From Nakazawaea peltata (taxonomy: Eukaryota > Ascomycota > Pichiomycetes > Alaninales > Pachysolenaceae): a DNA stretch of 64,000 nucleotides. The DNA is taken from assembly GCA_001599355.1 (NCBI GenBank), contig BCGQ01000005.1, positions 190,222-254,221 on the forward strand. The letters are read 5' to 3'. The notes under the pieces were generated by a model, which saw nothing but the letters and a program-made list of their open reading frames with translations, ran no database searches and was not told the origin of the DNA. A program made the translations under genes and the position numbers. Positions 59,696-64,000 of the stretch are shown piece by piece (positions within the stretch are counted from its first letter, which is position 1; the number at the start of each line of letters is the position of its first letter).

Positions 59696-60406
59696 TCATA
59701 GTTTAGATTTCGTCTCTATGTAATCAAGGAAGCATGGCACATCTTTGGTGATTGTCTTGGCAATACCTAATTTTTGAAGCCAAAGAGGAATATTCCCCTT
59801 AGCATCGGACGTGGTCACCATATCCCATTGTAAAATATGAGAAGATGGATCATAAGATATATATTCTATAGATTCGTAATATGCTCTGACATGTGATGAG
59901 GATGTCTTGTTTGCTTCATGCAGAGGTGATATCACAGGTTCAGATACGATGAGGTAAGAATTCAGCGTGACCTGATGAATTGATATCTTTTCAACAAATT
60001 GTCTCTTAGTTAAAATTCCACCCAAATTGTAAATCAATTCTACTATGATGTATTTGTCCTTTTGTTCCTCAATCACCTGATAAGATTCTAACGAATGAAT
60101 ATACTCCTTCTCGTACTCAGTGTGCTTTGATAAATCATCCAATTGACCAGTCTTTGGGTCTAATCCTATAAGGTACTGTTTAAATAACTCGAATTCTTTT
60201 TCACTCAGTTTCTCCAATGTGGTACTCCTCCCACACCAATATTGATCACCTATATCACGATCATATGTCTGCACCCCCACTATAGACCTCTTACTATTTA
60301 CCTTATACGTATAGTTCTTTTTCTGGGTCCAATTGCGCAATCCCCGAACCTGCTCCAACAGCTTCGAGTACCCAGTTCCCTCTTTTTCTCCACCCAATGT
60401 TTCCAT
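59696..60406 (-). CDS. START-like DUF3074 protein
   Basis: 236 residues. YWCGRSTTLEKL, a YEKEYIHSLESYQVIEEQ region and a C-terminal VTTSDAKGNIPLWLQKLGIAKTITKDVPCFLDY block fit the fungal DUF3074 family, which has a START/SRPBCC-like fold predicted to bind a lipid. No targeting signal seen. ATG at 60404-60406. It is not clearly part of the oxygenase cluster. Confidence 0.72.
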   Translation of the reverse strand: METLGGEKEGTGYSKLLEQVRGLRNWTQKKNYTYKVNSKRSIVGVQTYDRDIGDQYWCGRSTTLEKLSEKEFELFKQYLIGLDPKTGQLDDLSKHTEYEKEYIHSLESYQVIEEQKDKYIIVELIYNLGGILTKRQFVEKISIHQVTLNSYLIVSEPVISPLHEANKTSSSHVRAYYESIEYISYDPSSHILQWDMVTTSDAKGNIPLWLQKLGIAKTITKDVPCFLDYIETKSKL

Positions 60407-60628
60407 CCTCGTACCTTGCCTATCCCAATGCTTCTCTAGCTTCTTAGCTTTTTGCTGTCATATGATTTCTTATGAAGCGCACAAGCTGCGATTTTGTTGG
60501 GAAAATTTTTTCTTTTTCTTTCTTTAAGTTTTAGTTCACAATTTGGGGGCATCTTTAATATAAAGAGGCGAATAGTGTCAGGGGATAGCAACGATAGGAG
60601 AGGTCTAAGAGTGGTCAAGAGGGTAAAA
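60407..60628. other. Divergent spacer, DUF3074 and OPI1
   Basis: 222 bp. No supported small gene. An in-frame extension of the OPI1 frame begins with TTG at 60494 and is not used. Confidence 0.5.
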
Positions 60629-61717
60629 ATGACTGTGGATTCCGAAACGCCGAATGAGGTGGCAGATATAAAACAATCACCTACTGCAGAGATGAGCTCA
60701 TCGCAAGATGCATCATCTCAGACGACAGCCGAAGCCGGGGATGCCGATGTTTACATGGCGGTAGAGGCTTTAGGGCTGTTAAAGAATAGTCAACCGACGT
60801 CACCAGATCCTCAACAACTGAGTCAAGTACCAGAGACATTTTTGGATAAAGTGACGTCTCTCCCATTGATTTCTAATTCGATTAAGATGATTGAGAACAA
60901 TAAGAGACGTTGGTTCCAAGAAGAACCTCAAAGATTAAATGATTTGAAGACCATCGGGATACTGAATATCAATATTGAGAGTCGTAGAAGATTACAGATG
61001 TTGATTAATTTTTTGAAATTGGGAAACAAGCAGTTAAATATGAGGATAGAAAACTTGTCTTCGATTTGTGAACAGGAGAGATTAAAGAAGCAGGCGCTTA
61101 ATGCTAATACAGAGGTTAATGAAGATGATGATAATACTACAGAAGCTGATGAAGAGGGAGAAGAGAAGAAGAAGGATGATGAGTTCCATGATGCCAAAGA
61201 GAGCAAGTCTCCAACTCCGGTACTGGACGATAATGAGACCGAGAAACTGTCTCAGTCTCCTCCTCCTCAACAACTTAAGACTGAAATTATCGGCACAGTC
61301 AAGAAAATTGTCCAGGTTGTATCTAGATTCACAGGTAGCACGTTGCCTGAGCCAGCAAGAGAGCATGTACGTGAGATTTTGTTGAAATTACCGAATAACT
61401 GGGCTACTCAAAAAGATATGATTTCCAAGGACCAACTTGATCCTAATGGTAAGGTTCTTTTGTTAGCTCAAGAGAGTCTTGAGATGATTAAAAGCATTTT
61501 GAACCTTTGTAATGAGAATTTGAGTACTCTTGAAAACTGGAATGAGTCCAAAGTGGAAGAACAAAAATTCTTGAAAGAAAAGATCTTGATACGAAACCAT
61601 CATCTTAGTCATAGCACGACGGCAAGCGATTGCAAAGAGTCTGAAAATGACGATGAAGAAGACGAGAGACTGAAGAAGAGAATCAAAATCGGTATTAACG
61701 ATTTGGTGAACTCCTAG
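60629..61717 (+). CDS. OPI1: Opi1-like phospholipid-synthesis repressor
   Basis: 362 residues. AVEALGLLKNSQPTSPDP and FLDKVTSLPLISNSIKMIENNKRR match the conserved Opi1 region; an RRRLQMLINFLKLGNKQL helix follows. At 185-191 there is EFHDAKE with an acidic flank (KKKDD), an FFAT-type motif that in yeast Opi1 binds the ER protein Scs2/VAP. The last residues (RLKKRIKIG) are basic. Opi1 shuttles between ER and nucleus and represses INO1-type genes in response to phosphatidic acid (family knowledge). ATG at 60629. Name confident by pattern, not by alignment. Confidence 0.78.
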   Translation: MTVDSETPNEVADIKQSPTAEMSSSQDASSQTTAEAGDADVYMAVEALGLLKNSQPTSPDPQQLSQVPETFLDKVTSLPLISNSIKMIENNKRRWFQEEPQRLNDLKTIGILNINIESRRRLQMLINFLKLGNKQLNMRIENLSSICEQERLKKQALNANTEVNEDDDNTTEADEEGEEKKKDDEFHDAKESKSPTPVLDDNETEKLSQSPPPQQLKTEIIGTVKKIVQVVSRFTGSTLPEPAREHVREILLKLPNNWATQKDMISKDQLDPNGKVLLLAQESLEMIKSILNLCNENLSTLENWNESKVEEQKFLKEKILIRNHHLSHSTTASDCKESENDDEEDERLKKRIKIGINDLVNS

Positions 61718-61800
61718 ACTGCCTCTGGAAGTGAGTCTATGCTGCATTATTTATTGTTTATGATATATAATTACTGTATTAAATATAAAGGGATTAATAT

Positions 61801-62469
61801 TTAGCTCTGAAGGGCCTTCAACCTTTCTCTCATTAAATTTACTTCATGTTCATCATCTTCTTCAACGACAGGTTCTTGCGCTGGAGCAGAAATAGGCAGA
61901 GAATGTGGCACTTCAGGTGCTGCCTCTTGCCGCAGCAGTTGTTGGTCCATGATGGAGTTCAAAATCTTGTCTACTTCTTCCTCCACCTCACTGTCCTCCT
62001 CTTCTAGTTCGTCATCGTAGTCCATGATATCATCAACCATTTCGGTCATAATACCACTCTTGGTCAATTCTTGAGAAAGGTCGCGCACCAGTTTACTCAT
62101 CAGAGGGATTCTAATCAATGAGTTGACATCCTTCATAATAGAGGTGGATTGAGAGAGCTGATTAGTCAACTTCAACTGTTGTTGTTGTTCATCCAATTGC
62201 ATACTGATACTTTGTAAAGTAGCTTTAGAAGCAGTAAGTCTCTGCTTTTGCTTGTTAATCCGCACCAACTCCTTCAGATATAACTTAGATGTCTTGATTT
62301 CCTTCTTCTTAACGCTCTGCTTAATTAAGGTCTCTGTCTTCTTCTGTAATTGAGAGATATTCGTTATCTCGCGGTCTAATTGACGAATGTTCTTTCTTGT
62401 TAATGCTTTACTTTTACGGAACAGCTCCTTTGGGTCAGGCCCATATATCATTTCTTTGACAAAGTTCAT
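61801..62469 (-). CDS. VPS24: ESCRT-III subunit Vps24/CHMP3
   Basis: 222-residue ESCRT-III protein. MNFVKEMIYGPDPKELFRKS, the basic helix and MKDVNSLIRIPLMSKLV are close to yeast Vps24 by recall. An acidic linker (EEEDSEVEEEVDKIL) leads to a C-terminal MIM1 motif (LMRERLKALQS) for Vps4. ATG at 62467-62469; the GTG at 62484 is not used. It lies 83 bp from convergent OPI1. It is the second ESCRT-III gene here (with CHM7). Confidence 0.94.
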   Translation of the reverse strand: MNFVKEMIYGPDPKELFRKSKALTRKNIRQLDREITNISQLQKKTETLIKQSVKKKEIKTSKLYLKELVRINKQKQRLTASKATLQSISMQLDEQQQQLKLTNQLSQSTSIMKDVNSLIRIPLMSKLVRDLSQELTKSGIMTEMVDDIMDYDDELEEEDSEVEEEVDKILNSIMDQQLLRQEAAPEVPHSLPISAPAQEPVVEEDDEHEVNLMRERLKALQS

Positions 62470-63126
62470 CTTGTTATCGTGCACTGTTATCTATTACTAT
62501 CTGTTAGAGCTTTGCCTTTTAATTCTGTCGTTGTGCATCTTAAAGTGGGTGGGAATTTGGGATATTGCACACGACTAATTATGCCAGAAATGGTCGTGTA
62601 TAACCAGAATTAGACAGAGGTTATGAGGAAGATATTAAGATGAGGAGGGAAATATAACACTACATATTCAAGTTTTCTTACATCTAAGACTAACTGTTGT
62701 CTAAACACTCAGATTTAATAGTCATCCAATGCCTTGTTCATCAAATACTCACATATTGCTAATAGTTTATTATATCAGATGCAATCACCATGACGTGTAT
62801 CTGAAAATCAGTCGTGTATAATAATCCATTATCCCAATATGGTAATTTTGTTTAGCGCAGTCGCTGGCTAACCGCGATTCTAACAAAAATTTTCACTCTA
62901 TCGAAGAGGGTCAAAAGGGATGAAAGGGTGGTGAAAGAGGCCTAAAACTGAGGTTTAAATCTTCGAAAAAAAAACAAGTAACATCCTAAAGACCTCTATA
63001 TTATCCATCCCAATTTTCAGCTAATTCCCACCACCCTTACCCTCAACTATCCACTAATTCCCCCATTTTAACACCCCTCCCCTGATTCCCGTTATCGCTG
63101 CGTAATGCGCATTGCGTCTCTAAAAA

Positions 63127-63133
63127 GAGTCAT
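63127..63133 (-). promoter_or_regulatory. Gcn4-type site upstream of CPA1
   Basis: GAGTCAT on the + strand is ATGACTC in reverse, the Gcn4 core. It lies about 117 bp upstream of the CPA1 ATG. General amino-acid control of CPA1 is known in yeast. Confidence 0.5.
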
Positions 63134-63189
63134 TTGGCTTGAAAAATTTTCCCTCTCCCACATTCTCTCAGTTCGAAAAATTTTCCAGA

Positions 63190-63197
63190 TATAAATA
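63190..63197 (+). promoter_or_regulatory. CPA1 TATA box
   Basis: TATAAATA about 53 bp upstream of the CPA1 ATG. Confidence 0.6.
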
Positions 63198-63249
63198 AAG
63201 ACATCATCCTTCAGGTGATCATTGACAGCTTATAGTAATAGGTATCATC

Positions 63250-64000
63250 ATGTTGAGATTTTTAGGCCAAAAGTTGAAGTCTCCTGCCCTCGGCAGAAAC
63301 TTCCACACCTCGCAATTTGTACAATCTTCCACCAAAGACTTGAATAGAGCCACATTGACCATCAGAGATGGCCCAATTTTTAACGGTTACTCTTTCGGAG
63401 CTAACAAGAACATCAGTGGTGAACTGGTTTTCACAACCTCTTTGGTCGGTTACCCAGAGAGTATGACCGATCCATCTTATAGAGGTCAAATCATCTGTTT
63501 CACCCAACCATTGATTGGTAACTATGGTGTTCCAAGTAATGTTAAAGACCAATTTGGATTGTTGAAATACTTTGAGAGTCCTAGAATCCAATGTATCGGT
63601 ATTGTTGTCAGTGACGTTCTGATGGAATACTCTCACTGGACTGCTGTTGAAAGTTTGAGTGAATGGTGTAAGAGAGAAGGTGTTCTGCTGATTACCGGTG
63701 TCGACACCAGAGCTTTAGTCACCTATTTGAGAGAACAAGGTTCTTCTTTGGCCAAATTGACCATTGGAGAAGAATACGATCTGGATGAAGATCTGCTGTT
63801 CGAAGATCCAAGTGCTATTAACTTGGTCCACAAGGTTTCTACAAAGCTGCCTTTCCACGTACAAGCTCCAAATCTGAAATTCCACGTTGCTGTAATAGAT
63901 TGCGGTGTTAAGGAGAACATTTTGAGATCTTTGGTTTCCAGAGGAGCTTCTATCACTGTTTTCCCATACGATTACCCAATCCAAAATGTTGCCGACAAAT
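63250..64000 (+). CDS. CPA1: Carbamoyl-phosphate synthase small chain, 5' part
   Basis: Glutaminase subunit for arginine-pathway carbamoyl phosphate; the window ends inside it (250 codons seen of about 400). The first ~29 residues ([20 protein letters not shown]) look like a mitochondrial presequence, unlike the cytosolic S. cerevisiae enzyme. Signatures: [21 protein letters not shown]-type motif, [22 protein letters not shown] and [19 protein letters not shown]. Four CTG codons in these stretches (63424, 63619, 63685, 63688) meet Ala or Thr/Val: A-A at 63685-63690 and A at 63619. The catalytic triad lies beyond the window. Confidence 0.93.
   Translation, partial: MLRFLGQKLKSPALGRNFHTSQFVQSSTKDLNRATLTIRDGPIFNGYSFGANKNISGELVFTTSLVGYPESMTDPSYRGQIICFTQPLIGNYGVPSNVKDQFGLLKYFESPRIQCIGIVVSDVLMEYSHWTAVESLSEWCKREGVLLITGVDTRALVTYLREQGSSLAKLTIGEEYDLDEDLLFEDPSAINLVHKVSTKLPFHVQAPNLKFHVAVIDCGVKENILRSLVSRGASITVFPYDYPIQNVADK

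Larger units (their letters stand above)
62470..63249. promoter_or_regulatory. VPS24/CPA1 divergent spacer
   Basis: 780-bp spacer. It has two TCGTGTATAA strings (near 62593 and 62812), a CCACCC-rich stretch (62930-63080) and the CPA1 core promoter (below). No arginine-attenuator-type uORF lies between TATA and the CPA1 ATG. Confidence 0.55.

Noticed and set aside
63105-63194. Arginine-attenuator uORF for CPA1
   Set aside because: The frame starts upstream of the TATA box and lacks the known attenuator pattern.

Overview
This window is nuclear DNA of a budding yeast (Saccharomycotina). Genes are dense and mostly intron-free on both strands, two introns carry the TACTAAC branch site, a tRNA-Ile(UAU) has an intron just after the anticodon, and nearly every conserved product has a yeast counterpart. 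The main result concerns the genetic code. CTG codons repeatedly fall where conserved proteins carry alanine: SCL1 (five of six CTGs compared), HOS2, CPA1, RFC5, MSF1 and the OCRL-type phosphatase. Conserved leucines in the stretches checked use TTG or TTA. A 16-codon alanine run in SOK1 mixes GCC, GCT and CTG. I infer the CUG-Ala code (NCBI table 26), known from Pachysolen, Nakazawaea and Peterozyma. Proteins translated with the standard code carry wrong Leu residues at every CTG. The comparisons use family sequences recalled from memory, not computed alignments. The genus cannot be settled from this window.

Layout. 0-7.5 kb: OCRL-type inositol 5-phosphatase, an MFS transporter, a UBX7-like Cdc48 cofactor. 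8-25.7 kb: BNI4-like bud-neck scaffold, a Zn2Cys6 regulator, MUP1/MUP3-type methionine permease, ERG4, SCL1 (with intron), a 2OG-Fe(II) oxygenase, HOS2, CHM7. 26-42.5 kb: HSM3-like proteasome chaperone, a four-helix membrane protein, NMN adenylyltransferase, a 2.2-kb spacer, SOK1, MAK3, ATG11, RFC5, MRPL16. 42.7-54.7 kb: MSF1, TAH18, an aldo-keto reductase, a BLOC-1-like subunit, MSS1, IND1 (with intron), and four predicted secreted or GPI-type proteins interleaved with them, then the tRNA. 54.8-64 kb: an UNC93-like transporter divergent from two tandem 2OG-Fe(II) oxygenases, a START-like DUF3074 protein, OPI1, VPS24 and the first part of CPA1.

Shared themes are proteasome biogenesis (SCL1, HSM3), ESCRT-III (CHM7, VPS24), lipid and sterol control (ERG4, OPI1, OCRL-type phosphatase), cytosolic and mitochondrial Fe-S biogenesis (TAH18, IND1), mitochondrial translation (MRPL16, MSF1, MSS1) and arginine synthesis (CPA1). 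IND1 suggests that the species keeps respiratory complex I. The parts least like housekeeping DNA are the secreted-protein set at 46.8-54.4 kb and the transporter/oxygenase cluster at 54.8-59.4 kb. I saw no retroelement, DNA transposon, rRNA or CRISPR array. Several spacers and coding tails contain short tandem repeats.
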